This document shows positions 32,257-44,200 of a DNA stretch of 64,000 nucleotides, piece by piece. The position numbers and the translations under genes were made by a program. Under the pieces are notes generated by a model. The model searched no databases. It was not told the origin of the DNA and worked only from the letters and a program-made list of their open reading frames with translations. The stretch lies in NCBI GenBank assembly GCA_964017145.1, contig CAXHKQ010000064.1, positions 1-64,000 of the forward strand, given 5' to 3'. The DNA is from Agrocybe praecox. Lineage: Eukaryota; Basidiomycota; Agaricomycetes; Agaricales; Agrocybaceae. Numbering within the stretch: position 1 is the stretch's first letter; each line of letters starts with the position of its first letter.

Positions 32257-35200
32257 ATGGCCACAAGAAGGAAACCTGCGGCACAAGCTTGTCCTCACTG
32301 TGGGCAGATCTACCAAGCTCGCAGGATGCACAGACATGTGTCTTCTTGCTCGATGCGACCCTTGTCACAGGGAGATAGAACCACTGTTGGTCCAGTAGCT
32401 AATGAATCGGCCTTGGAAACTTTGATACAATCAGATAACAAATGTGGTATGTTATCAATATGATTTAAATATTAGCACATGCTGATGTGTTCACCTTTGA
32501 AACAAACAGGAAATAATGCTATACGTCAAGCGCTGGGAATGGAACAGACACGCACTGACAACGTGTTGTATCATCCCGTCAACGATGAAATACCAGCGCA
32601 CAACTTTGAACATCAAATCACAGATTTTGACCAGGAGCATGACGGTCCCACCGAGGATCCTAATAACGATACAGGTCAGTATACATCGAACTATCATGCA
32701 GTGTAGCTAATACTCATTATAAATCCTCTATAATTTTCAGACAATACAGCTCCGAACACTGGTGTTGGTCCTGTCACGGTGCAAGACCGCCCAAACTCGA
32801 ATGATAACGGCAGCCCAGCGCAGCCTCCGCCAGGACTTAACAATATATCCATTGAGTTGCATCCGAATTCAAGCGTAGCACTGAAGATCTTAACTTTTCT
32901 TGAATATGCGGAGCTTGTAGACAAGGAGAACAAGAAAAATCAGCAGCGCCTCAATGCAGAGGCTGAGAGCCGCCAAACTACACCATGGAATCCTTTCAAC
33001 ACTAGAGAGGATTTTGAATTGGCTGAAATCACGCTGGAGTCTTACCTCAACCGCAAACAAACTGAGAAGCTGATCGACATTATATGGAGAGCAATCCCGG
33101 AAAATTCCCGTCATCTCTCTCTGCTATCTATACACTCATACAGCGATCTACGTGCTACCTGGGATCATGCAAGAAAGATACGAGCAAGCGGGGTAAGTTA
33201 TTATATCGTTTTAAACACTGGAAATAAGCTAACTCTCAGTCGCAGTTTGTAGAGCATACAATCAATGTACCATACAAGAATACAGAGCTTTCTTATAAGG
33301 CTTGGGTTCGCCCAGTCTGGACATGGTGTGAAGAGCTACTCAAAAATCGTGACCTCATTGGCCAATTCCACTTTGATGCAATCAAGAAATCCAGGTTTAC
33401 TTCGGAAGGAGTATGGGAGAGACTCATTGACGAGCCATGGACCACTGATGCTTGGTGGGAATTTCAAGTGAGTATCATCTCAGAATCATTTTTTTAATCT
33501 TATTAAATTCTTCTCAATACAGACGATGATCAGAGAGTTACACATTGACGCAAAGCCATTCTCGATCATTCTCTACGCAGATAAAACCCGACTATCATCA
33601 TTCGGAACGGAGAAGGGCTATCCTGTTCTGGTGCGCTGTGCGAACCTTCCGGTGGATATTCGTAATGGGAATGGTGTAGGAGGCGCTCGTCTTGTAGGGT
33701 GGCTCCCCATTGTGCGTACTCAGTAGACTGTATTATTATTGACATAGAGAATTCATGTGACATTTTGTATTTAGCCAGAAGAATTAGCAAGTGAGACAGG
33801 AAAACGGCTCTATATTAATGCCAAACGAGAGATTTGGCATGAAGCTGTGGCTTTAATATTTAAATCTATCGAGCCATATACACGAGTTGGAACCGCTGTC
33901 AGGTGTGCTGATGGCATAACTCACAAGCTCATACCACACATTTTGATAATATCAGCTGACTACGAGGAACAGTAAGTGCAAGATTCAAAGCTATGGTCTA
34001 TATTAATCACCTGTATTTATAGAACCATGATGTCTCTTATCCGTGGACAAAGCTCTTTACATCCTTGCCCAGTATGTCTTGCTGCATCCAAGGATATTCT
34101 GCGCCTTTCAATTTCATATGAACTTCGCACCACCATTTCAATGGAAGTGACCTATAACGAGAGTCAGAATATGAACGCAACGGACCGCGAAGAATTGCTG
34201 AAATTGGTTGGACTTCGGAACGTGAATGTAACTATTTATATATTGCTTCTGATCTACATGTTTAATTAGCCATTGAATCTATATATAGAACATGTTCTGG
34301 AATCTCCGTGGAACCGATGTTTATTCTGCCTTATCGTGGGATCGTCTACATGCATATCATGGCGGGCTATTCTCCGATCATTTGCTCACCGAATTCAAAA
34401 GCATTCTAGAAAAAGATGTACAAAATAAACAAAAAAGTGCAACAGAAATAGATAAAGTGTATGTATCTACATTATAAGAGTTAATTTATCCATCTAAATA
34501 ATGGCTTAACTCGATAACGGAATACAGGAGATGCCGACGTGGTCAGGCCTGTATCATTTCAAGTCTCTAAGTGAAACTGGGGAGTTTGCAGATGGAACAA
34601 AATTTGAGGATTTATCCAAGGTACACTTTCTACTCTTACATGCATTAGGATAACCTTTATACCCAACTTGCTGTTAGATTATCGTCTATGCGTCAGCTCA
34701 TGTGCTAAGCAAGCAAGCAAGCAAAGCCAGCTTCAGTCTTCTTCGAGTAATTCGAAGTTATGTAGAACTCGACATGTTCACCTCACTCACCCTTCAATCA
34801 GACAGTACATTAAAGCGTGGTCAAGAGGAACTGCTCAAATTTGAGCAGCTTGTTCAGGTACAGTATTTCTCCAGTAGTATCTCCGAGTCACTGAAATACT
34901 CACAGATTTTATTGATCATTAGGAATATTCTAAGCTACGTCCAGAGAAAAACTGGACCTTTCCGAAGATGCACACACATCAACATGTTTTCCGAGACATT
35001 ATTCGAAATGGGGTCACACGAAATTACAATACAAAACCAAACAAAAAACTAAACGGACCATTGAAGAAGTTCTACCAAAATCATACAAATTTTAAAAATG
35101 TGGCATCGCAGGTACGCTCCTACTGTCTTTCTTTAACTGAAATACTCTCTGATGACCAGCAGATCTTACACGTAAACGAGATGCAGCTTGTGTCCACTAT

Positions 35201-36046
35201 TATCAGGACCGATATTGACATTTTAGATGAGAGGAACCGTGTTGCCGCTGATGCAGCAGAGGCATTATCTACACATACGGACCAGGACCGTGCCGATTCA
35301 GATGAACCCAAGCCGCAAGCGCCTAATACTACTGAGGCGCCCGTCGAGTCTTCAGAGAAATCCAAGAACGACTTTGATCATATTGTGCTTGGCTCACCAA
35401 ACAATCCCATTACCTTGTCGTCCATTGAGACGGAGTCCCCACAGTTCAATGGCCTTCAACGTAAACTCAATAAATATATTTCCAATCAAACTCAAGGTGT
35501 ACGTGTTATCTTATCAGCAAACCATGAGGTATTTGCATATCTATATTTATATATTACACTTCCACTTGATTAACATAATGAATACTGTAACAGATTACTC
35601 TTTATCGGATGCTCAAAGTCCAATTTGGGTCCGTCGTAAACTGGGAACTTCAAACTAACATATTACGCGTCAATCCTAGATTCCATCACAAAGATCGACA
35701 TGATTTCGCACTTATTCAAGCAACAAAGGAAGAAGTCGTCTTCATTCAGCTCCAAGCAATGTTCAAGCTGCACTATGATGGGATTAAATATCTGCTAGCC
35801 CTGGCTCTTCCGTTCGACGAACCTCGATCCATGCAGAACTGGCGAAGAGACACTCTTTTGTCTTTTACAAGAGTTCGTCCACGAAAGGAGTCAATCATTA
35901 TTGATTTGAACTCGCTCATTCGGGGAGCATTATTGTGCTTCGATCAGTCATCTGATGCAGACAAGCGTCTGGTGATAGATTCAACAGACGAGGACATGTG
36001 GTTGCGATTGAAGTCTGTTCAGCAGGGTCTTCATATCAAATTCTAA
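32257..36046 (+). CDS. Plavaka transposase, 13 exons, open throughout
   Basis: Cut-and-paste transposase. Twelve GT-AG introns (starting at 32447, 32675, 33193, 33468, 33712, 33972, 34228, 34457, 34621, 34858, 35112, 35529; 51-71 nt) leave 3,069 nt, exactly 1,023 codons with no internal stop. Features: an N-terminal C2H2 finger CPHCGQIY..RRMHRHVSSC; VPYKNTELSYKAWVRPVW and TTDAWWEFQ; IILYADKTRLSSFG (likely catalytic Asp); ADYEEQ; CPVC knuckle; DRLHAYHGGLFSDHLL; MPTWSGLYHFK; FPKMHTHQHVFRDI and GVTRNYNTKPNKKLNGPLKKFYQ. The order matches Plavaka proteins known to me. The tail (about residues 730-1022) is acidic/Ser-Pro then basic. The intact frame contrasts with the broken neighbour gene. Start chosen as the first ATG in frame before the zinc finger. 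Confidence 0.92.
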
Positions 36047-36476
36047 CATTCATTGAATACATGTGTCTTCAGTACTGCTAGTATATAATTTATAGATACT
36101 TGTTAAACTTATGTCTGACCTGACCTTTATTTATCTTAGTAATGGCAGTTGGTCGGATGATTGTACTACTATATATACAGGTAACTATCATACAAAAAAA
36201 AACAATCTTTCCCTATAACATGCCCCCATCGTCTGCTTCACATAATAGAACACTGGCAGCTCGCCTGATTGTTCCCGCTGCTGTTATTACTCCTGCCCCA
36301 AGTCCTGCTCCTCCCGGAAGCGCTCAGCCGCCCCCGGCCATGGCTCAACCTCCTGCAAGCACTGGGTCAACCGCAAACTCCGGCAGGAGTACTCCAAGTC
36401 ATGCATCTGCAATCTCCCCTTCTCATACCAACATGTACCAGTTGGATAAAAAAGAAATCTATAAGGTATGTTACCA

Positions 36477-37686
36477 CACTTCAGTGGTCCCATAAAATGT
36501 ACCTCTTAGGTTGCAAAATGTTGGATCTTTTTGCAACCTAAGAGGGGGTAAAACAGAAGAAAGATAGAAGAGAAAAGACTGTAGGTTCTTTCCTCTTGGC
36601 GTTCTGATGACGTTGTGACATGGATCTTTCTTGTCACTAGGGAAATTTCCCTGAATGGGGGCTGGTTCCAGGGGTCCTCTAGGACAGATCTGGGATATGA
36701 TTCTGGCTATTTTTGGGATACTTTTCCTGCATATTGGGGGTACCATTTTGGTTGTATTGTGGGTGTTTGGGTTGTGTTTGGGGTTATCTTTTGAGTGATA
36801 TTAGGCATGTATATAAGCTATACTATGGTGTGTTCTGGCATACAATCCTGGCTATTTTTAGAGTACTTTCCTGCATATTGAGGCCACCATTTTGGTTGTA
36901 TTGTGGGTGTTTGAAATGTGTTTGTGGTCATATTTTGAGTGATAGTAGGCATGTATATAAGCTATGCTATGGTGTCTTTGATAGACCTGTATCCTGTATA
37001 TTGAGGGCTGTTCAGGGCATTTTGTATTACTACAAAAGAGTATTGTGCTAGTTCAAAAATGCTATATGGATGTTGAATGGGTTGGGGCAAGCAGAGATGC
37101 AAGAGGTCCTCTATGAATAAGAAAGATGACTTAGGCAAGGGATTGACTTAGATTGTAGGATGAACTGGTCAACTTGGGTAAGGAGGTTGGTCAATCAACT
37201 TTGCATGGAGTATGAGGTTGGCTGCTGAACTTGGGTAAGGGGGTTGACTTGGGTGGTAGAGTAGGGTGATTGACTTGGATAAGAGGGTTGGTCAACCAAC
37301 TTTGACTGAGTATAAGGTTGGCTGCTAGACTTGAGTAAGATGTTGACTTGAGCAATATGGTTTGCTGATTGACTTGAATGAGGGGGTTGTCAACTGACTT
37401 TAACTTGGGTTGGCTGGTGGGGTCAGTCAATCAACTTTGACTTAGGTAAGAGGGTTGACTTGAGTGGTAGAATGACTGATCAACTTGAGCCAAAGGGTCG
37501 GTGGACCAACTTTGACTTGGATATGAAAGTTGACTTTTTGATAGCAGACCTATATTTCTAATATACAGATACTGGCGTTTGCCATGTTGGTGATCCACCT
37601 GTGCAAGGGGGCCCAGGTAAAACTATTAACCCTGTGAGTAAATAGAAAGATCAACATAGTCAGGCACCTTTGACTGCAGGAGACAT
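36477..37686 (+). repeat. D left inverted arm (outer part)
   Basis: Reverse complement of 56630-57840. From the tip it carries a subterminal hairpin (36502-36545), a repeated module GTATATAAGCTAT(A/G)CTATGGTGT (twice, 36820-36850 and 36953-36980), and a long tract of about 400 bp built of TTGACTTGGGTAAG/TGGTCAACCAACTTT units (37130-37530). ORFs that look shared with the right arm are palindrome shadows. Confidence 0.85.
36502..36545. repeat. Subterminal hairpin of D
   Basis: Perfect 17 bp stem CCTCTTAGGTTGCAAAA with a 10-base loop, 25 bp from the tip. The mirror copy is at 57772-57815. The diverged fragment near 22200 keeps a CTCTTAGGT/ACCTAAGAG stem although its loop sequence is different, so the foldback tip seems to be selected. 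Confidence 0.8.
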
Positions 37687-38147
37687 TGTTGAAATTAGTG
37701 ATCAAACACTTTGAATTGGACTTGTATATATGGACTTTTACATAGATTTCGGTGTTTTTCCCTGTTTTTGGACAGTATTTCATAAATAGTTATTCATAGA
37801 GTACAGCTATGGACGAGATCTCTTCGGATTCGGAATCTCCTCAACGAGACGAATCCGGCAGTATATAATATGTAGCGTAAAACTTTGTTTGGTGCACCAC
37901 TGATTTCGAACGCAATATTGTGGGCACCTATATTCACACTTAGGGATTTTTGGGGTAAATAGGAACAAACAAAGCAGTATTCCTACTATGTCTGGGGAGT
38001 ACTCAAGACACTAGATTGGGATTTTGGTTATACAGAAGCAATATACTATTTTCATTAAGACTAGTCATTGTTGTGCATTTGAGACTTGACCTTACTGTTG
38101 ACTATAAGTCTATTGACTATTGGTTACACTATTGTCAATTTCTAACA
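37687..38147 (+). repeat. Copia 5' LTR
   Basis: 461 bp, TG...CA. A probable TATA box is AGTATATAATATG (about 37860-37872). Just before it lies an imperfect palindrome, TTCGGATTCGGAATC with CGAGACGAATCCGGC, that could bind a regulator. Confidence 0.95.
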
Positions 38148-38159
38148 GGTTATGGGCCC
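38148..38159 (+). promoter_or_regulatory. Copia primer-binding site for initiator tRNA-Met fragment
   Basis: GGTTATGGGCCC directly follows the 5' LTR. Its reverse complement GGGCCCATAACC is the anticodon arm of eukaryotic initiator tRNA-Met (from memory). Copia of Drosophila primes from a cleaved half of this tRNA in the same way. The 3' end of the tRNA is not matched. Confidence 0.8.
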
Positions 38160-38265
38160 CGGCTTATAAACTTGGCTATACAATTGATTAAGTCTATTGC
38201 TGTCTGTTATTGAACTTGGGGAATTACAACTTGACTACAAAGTTGACTATTGATTTGGGATTACT

Positions 38266-41200
38266 ATGTCTACATCAGACAACAACACAGTTGCTAAAGT
38301 TAAGCCATTGTCTAATTCAAACTACACTGAATGGTGTGGTGAGATGAAGGCTTGGCTAATGCGAAATGGGCTATGGAGGCTAGTGGCTGGCAAGGAGACC
38401 AAGCCATCAGATTCAGATGCATTAAACAAATGGGAGATCAAGGCAGAGAGGGCAGCAGGAGAGATCTACCTATTGGTAGAAAGTGATCAGAGGGTACATT
38501 TCAGGGGGCATGAGGAGGATCCTATCAAAATGTGGTCATTGTTGGAAGCTGCACACTTATCAAAGAAACCTGGAGCAAGGTTCAATGCTTATGATGACCT
38601 GTTCTCTATCAGAAAACAGGATGATGAAACTTTGGTGGATTTGGGAACCAGGATAGAGAAAGCTATGCAGGCAATTCAAAACCTGCGTCCTACCGATTTC
38701 AAGATTGAGACGTTGGATGAAGAACTCCAATGCATGGCGCTTATACGTGCATTGCCCGAGGAGTACCGTCACCTTACAATGCCTCTCTTGTTGTTGGACA
38801 AACTGGACAAGTCAGTAATAATCCAGGCATTCCGAAGCGAGGAGTTGAATCGACAACGTCAAACTGGAGGAGAATCGCTCAATCAGGCCAAGGCAGGTGG
38901 TAATGGATATAGAGGGCAGAGGAAGCAGTGGAATTCGCAAAATGGGGGAAATAGGCCACAGGAGGATAGAGATACATGTCGCTACTGCAAGGAGAAAGGT
39001 CACTGGGCGCACAATTGCCCTGAGCTTGCAAAGAAGAAGCGTAACACAGAGAGTGCCAAAAAGGCAGATGAAGAGAAAGCTGCAGCAGTAACAGAATTTG
39101 CTGGCAAGGCAAGTGCTGTTGCTGAACACGAAGTCAATTCTACATCTTCTAATGTTTTTCATTGGAATACTGATACAGGTGCCACTTCTAATATGACCCC
39201 ACATAGAAATTGGATCCGCAATTATACCCCTTATCGTGTCCCCATTAGACTAGCGGATCATAGAGTCATATATTCAGAAGGTGTTGGTACTGTTGTGTTT
39301 AGACCCATGGTTAGAGGCAAACAATTTAGAGATGTAGAATTCACTAGAGTACTTCACGTTCCCGCGCTTCGTAATAATCTTCTTGCTGTTTTATATTTGA
39401 CAAAGAATAAGGGCATAGATGTACATATTTCACAAGATAAATTCGCTTTTTCACAACACAAGAAACTCCTATTTACTGCTACTATTGATAATGATAATAT
39501 TGGGTATTTAGATGGTTCAACAGTAGATATAATGGAGAATGTACATTTGGCTTCAACGCTGCCTCTTGATTTGTCTCTTTGGCATAAACAGTTAGGACAC
39601 CACAACTATGATGGGATTAAGTTGATGATGAAGAATAATCTAGTTGATGGTTTGACTATTGATTCAAAGGCAAAGCCAGATCCTATTTGTGAGCCATGTC
39701 TAGCAGGCAAGATGCATGCAAACCCATTCCCGTCATCAGAAAACAGAGCTACAGATGTATTGGAATTGATTCATTCAGATGTACATGATGTTGGTGTCAT
39801 CTCACATGGTGGATATCGTTATTGGGTGTCGTTTATAGATGATTGTGGGCGCTTTAAAGTCTATGTTCCTATGAAGAAGAAGAGCGACACATTTGAAGCA
39901 TTCAAGTCATTCAAAGCTTATGCAGAGAATCAGACGGGAAAGAAAATCAAACGATTCCGAGACGACAAAGGTGGTGAATATATGTCTAATGAATTCAAGG
40001 CTTATCTGGATGAATGTGGAATTGTGCGGGAGCATACTTGCAGGAACAGACCTCAACAGAATGGTGTAGCTGAACGTGCAAATTGCACTATTGCTGAAAG
40101 GATCGTAGCACTGCTGGAAGAATCAGGTCTGTCCAAGAAATTTTGGGCTGAGTGTTTGGCTGCACTTGTACATGTCTTGAATCGTTGTCCCACATCTGCT
40201 GTTATTGGAAAGACCCCATATGAAGTCTGGCATAAAAAGCGACCTAATGTTAGCCATTTGCGTGTTTGGGGTTGTGTTGCCTATGTTCACATTCAGAAGG
40301 ATAAACGAGGGCACTTGGGTTCACATATGGAGAAATGCATTTTTATTGGATATCCAGATGGTTACAAGGGCTGGAAGTTTTATAACCCTGAAACTAAGAA
40401 GGTCATCATTTGCGAACGAGCTGACTTTGATGAACGGTACACTTATGGAGGCGAATTGATGACATCCAATAACCATGATCATACGGAAGCTGAACCAGTG
40501 CCAGTACCAGGAAATGTGAACATAGAGGAGGATGATGAACCAGCACCTGAACCACAGTTACAGGATGCACCTCCTGATGTTGTAGAGCCCAAACACGAAA
40601 TTGGAGACCAGAATGCTTTGGAACCAGCTATTGAAAGTGACGATGAAGACGAACCAAGAGAGGATGTAACACCAGAACCAACCAAGCCAGAGGGATTGCG
40701 TCGCTCTACGCGCATCAGAAAACCACCAGGAGAATGGTGGGTTGTCAGAAAGCCAATGCCAGCTGTTCCAGACTATGATTTTGAGGAGGAGGATGACGAT
40801 GAAACTGAAGCAGCTAATGTTGTGGGTGGATCTCCTGACCCGCAGACATACTCGGAAGCAATGAAAAGCGAACAGGCACAGCAATGGCATGAAGCAATGA
40901 TGGAGGAAATGAACTGGCATTTAGAAAACAAGACTTGGGAGGCTGTGGAGTTACCGGAAGGGCAGAAAGCAATTGGGTCAAAATGGGTCTTCAAAACAAA
41001 ATATAATGCAGATGGGACAATTGAACGGTTCAAAGCACGTGTGGTTGCTAAGGGTTTTAACCAGCGACCTGGTCAGGATTACTTTGAGACATTTGCATCA
41101 ACTATGCGACAGGCAACTGTGCGCATTGTATTGGCATTGGCTGCAATTGAAGATTTAGAACTCCGTTCAGTGGACATTTCATATGCGTTCACAAACAGCG

Positions 41201-44200
41201 ATATTGACGTTGAGATCTATATGCAGCCACCAGCAGGATTTGTGCAAGGTCAACAAAAGGTAGTCTTTCGACTTAACAAGTCCCTTTATGGGTTAAAGCA
41301 GTCATCACGGTTATGGAGTGAAACACTTGGAAAGGTCTTGATTGAACTGGGGTTCAAAAAGACATATAGTGATTCATCACTCTATATCTATGACCGAGAT
41401 AATATCAAAGTCATTATGCCTGTGTTTGTGGATGATATTACTCTTGCTTCAAAATCAAAGGATGCTCTTGACAAATTTGTTGTCGAACTTGGAAAGCACT
41501 TCAAATTGCGGGATTGTGACGGGATAGTATCATATAAGCGTCCGCGGTATCTTGTTTCTTGTCGCACTATTTTATTTTCGAATCTCGCACGCGCCGTTCT
41601 TATCTTATCTCATCCCCACGGCCCGTGCTCGCTTAATGTATTATTAGATAATAATGTTTACTAGTACTTATAACGTTCGGTAGCACTAGTTATAATACAT
41701 CTTTACTTCTTGCCGACTCCTCTGCGATCCCTGAAGGCTCAGAGAGTCGTACTCTACCCTCGCCGGCTGAGCACCCAGTCATCTGCTCTCCCGCTCGGGG
41801 TGACAGAGCCTCTAGCTGAAGAGTCACAACAGCCTGACCGTGACGTTCCAACGAACGTCACGCTCATACACACCTTACTCTCAACTTCTCCCATCGCGCA
41901 CCTCGATGCCTCGAAGTCCCGAACGGCCTAGCGTCACAATGGTGGGGGCACCGCGGACTTCAATCCCTGCATTGAAGGTGCTCTTTTCTCGCAACGAAAA
42001 ACGGGACGACCAACCGACGAACGATTTGACGGACCAAGGTTAAGGAACGAGGGGAATCGGTTGACAGCACTTTCGAGTTGCGTCAACCGTGCCTATCCGA
42101 GCATATGAAACGTAGCCGGTTGCGCCTTCGGGCTGCACTGTCTTAGTTTCGTACTCTCTCGGACCCTTTTCCGGGCCTTGGAATTCAGGGAGTGATTCAG
42201 AACGAGCCACAGTGGATAGCGCCTTCGGGCAGCATCTGCTTAAACTCGTTCGAAATTCGAAGATATAAGGTCTGCTGCGCCTATGGTAGCGCAGGCCGAA
42301 AATCTTCGAACCTTCAAGGATATAAGGTCTGCTGCGCCCATGGCAGCGCAGGCCGAAATTCTTTGAACCCTCAACTCCCTCTCGAAAACTCACGTCGAAG
42401 GAACTCGCGAAAACCCCCTGCTATTTCAATTCACTTCCATTTCTATTCGTATAGCATGTCTACCCCCTTTCCTTCTACCGATGCGCTTCGCTGGACGATC
42501 CGATCGTAGGAAAATTATTATTATTCCAACCCGTCTATTCAGTCTACTGCTCGTTCTAACGACTTGGCGATATCTCTCGGGGTTATGGAAAATTTCTAAG
42601 GGCCTTATCACGTACAAAAACCTCCATACACTCGCACACTCTTGCTTCACTCTCGTCGTTTCAACCTTCCTATATTCCCCCCCGGGCGTATGGCATCCTC
42701 GAGGAACTCCAATCGAGGTTCCACCAACGGAACCAATCCTAGTCGTGGAAGGAATACGATTAATTCGCGTTCGACTACCCCGGGAGTAGAGTTACCTGCT
42801 CCCGCTGCCAGAAGAACCAACAACTCCAGACGAAGAGTCACCATAGAGGAAGGGCCCCCTGACCCTCAGACGGTTGGAGAAACTCTACCGTTAGAAGCGG
42901 GAGCTCCGGTTCTTGACCTTGCTGAATCGGTTGCTACTAGCGCCAGAAGCGAGGGAGCTGGCGCTCCTAGCTCGACGAATGGATCCTCGGTGGGTGGAGA
43001 CGAAAGCTTTCGTTCTGCCTCGGCTACTCCGTCACTCTCTTCCTTGTTTGGAACCCATAGCACCAATGGATCGGATAACACCATCAATGCGAAACGCGAC
43101 AAAAGGGAAGATGAATATCCGCGAATATTCCACGGTATACCAGTAGCGGGCGAACTCCCGCTATTCCACGAACCTCTGCATACTTCCTTACTAAAGTATC
43201 ATGCTCCTTTCGATCCCTTGGTCGATCGTGATCCTCTCGAAGAGTTCGGAGCCTCGGATGGCGCGCTCATTGGAAGACCTGCGGAGGAAGCTATATTGCT
43301 AAGGGACGTTATCCTTAGGTGGACCGCCCCGCATCTAGCCTGCTTCTGGGAGAATTTACCTCAAGCCATACAGTCGTTCGTCAAATCTCAAATTAGGATT
43401 ACCGACTTAATTTCGTATGACCTAACTACGGAGGAAACCTTCTACGCGTTACCCAAGGAACGACTGCATGAAATTGGGCAGATTCTCCTAGCTCTTTCTC
43501 AAATATTGGAATCTTTGGCGGACTTCTTCTATCGCGGAAAACGCTCTTCGTTTACCGTGGACTCAAATTACTCCTTACTTCGTATGCTGGCCTGGCACGG
43601 AAACCCTTCGGAAATCGTGCTGACAGTGCCGGTTTTGCAACGACGATGTGAAATTGCCGTATCACACGTTACTCAATACTTCAATAAGCTCCGGAAGCTA
43701 TTCTCGGATAATGATGAAGTCGTGTCGGTAGCCTCCTACCATTCCTCCAACCCTTCGGAACGATCAATAATTGCTCAATCCTCTCCAAGGACCGTCCTAG
43801 CTCGTCTAGCAGCTCGAGACGATTATCCGTCAGGATTTAGCAGGGATAATTTGGCTACGCGACATTCTCTAATTAAGGAATTCGAAGAGAAAGGATCCAA
43901 ACCGTTGCCTACCTCCCCATTCGTCTATCGAGCCCATGTCGACTCCTCCTTGCCTAAACCACGCAATGAACCTGCGCCGAACGAAGCGGTCAACAACTCC
44001 ATCAGTTCGTTCTTGACGAATAGGAGACCCACTGCGAACGCCGAAAGGGTGGTCCCTATGCCCGAGTCGATATCTGCAATCCCCAGCCGTCATGCTATAT
44101 CGTCTTTACCAGGTGTGGGCCGCTTCGATTCTAACGTCAATTCAATGGAAACTGGGGGGCCATTCGTGACGCGTAGAGGGATTCTGAACACGACCCCTAA

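Noticed and set aside
36713..37051. 112-codon ORF found identically at 57266-57604 on the other strand
   Set aside because: It is duplicated only because it lies in the D inverted repeat; no protein features.
41515..41720. Copia ORF extension DGIVSYKRPRYLVSC...
   Set aside because: These residues are the translated Gypsy-2 LTR; the real Copia frame resumes at 53499.
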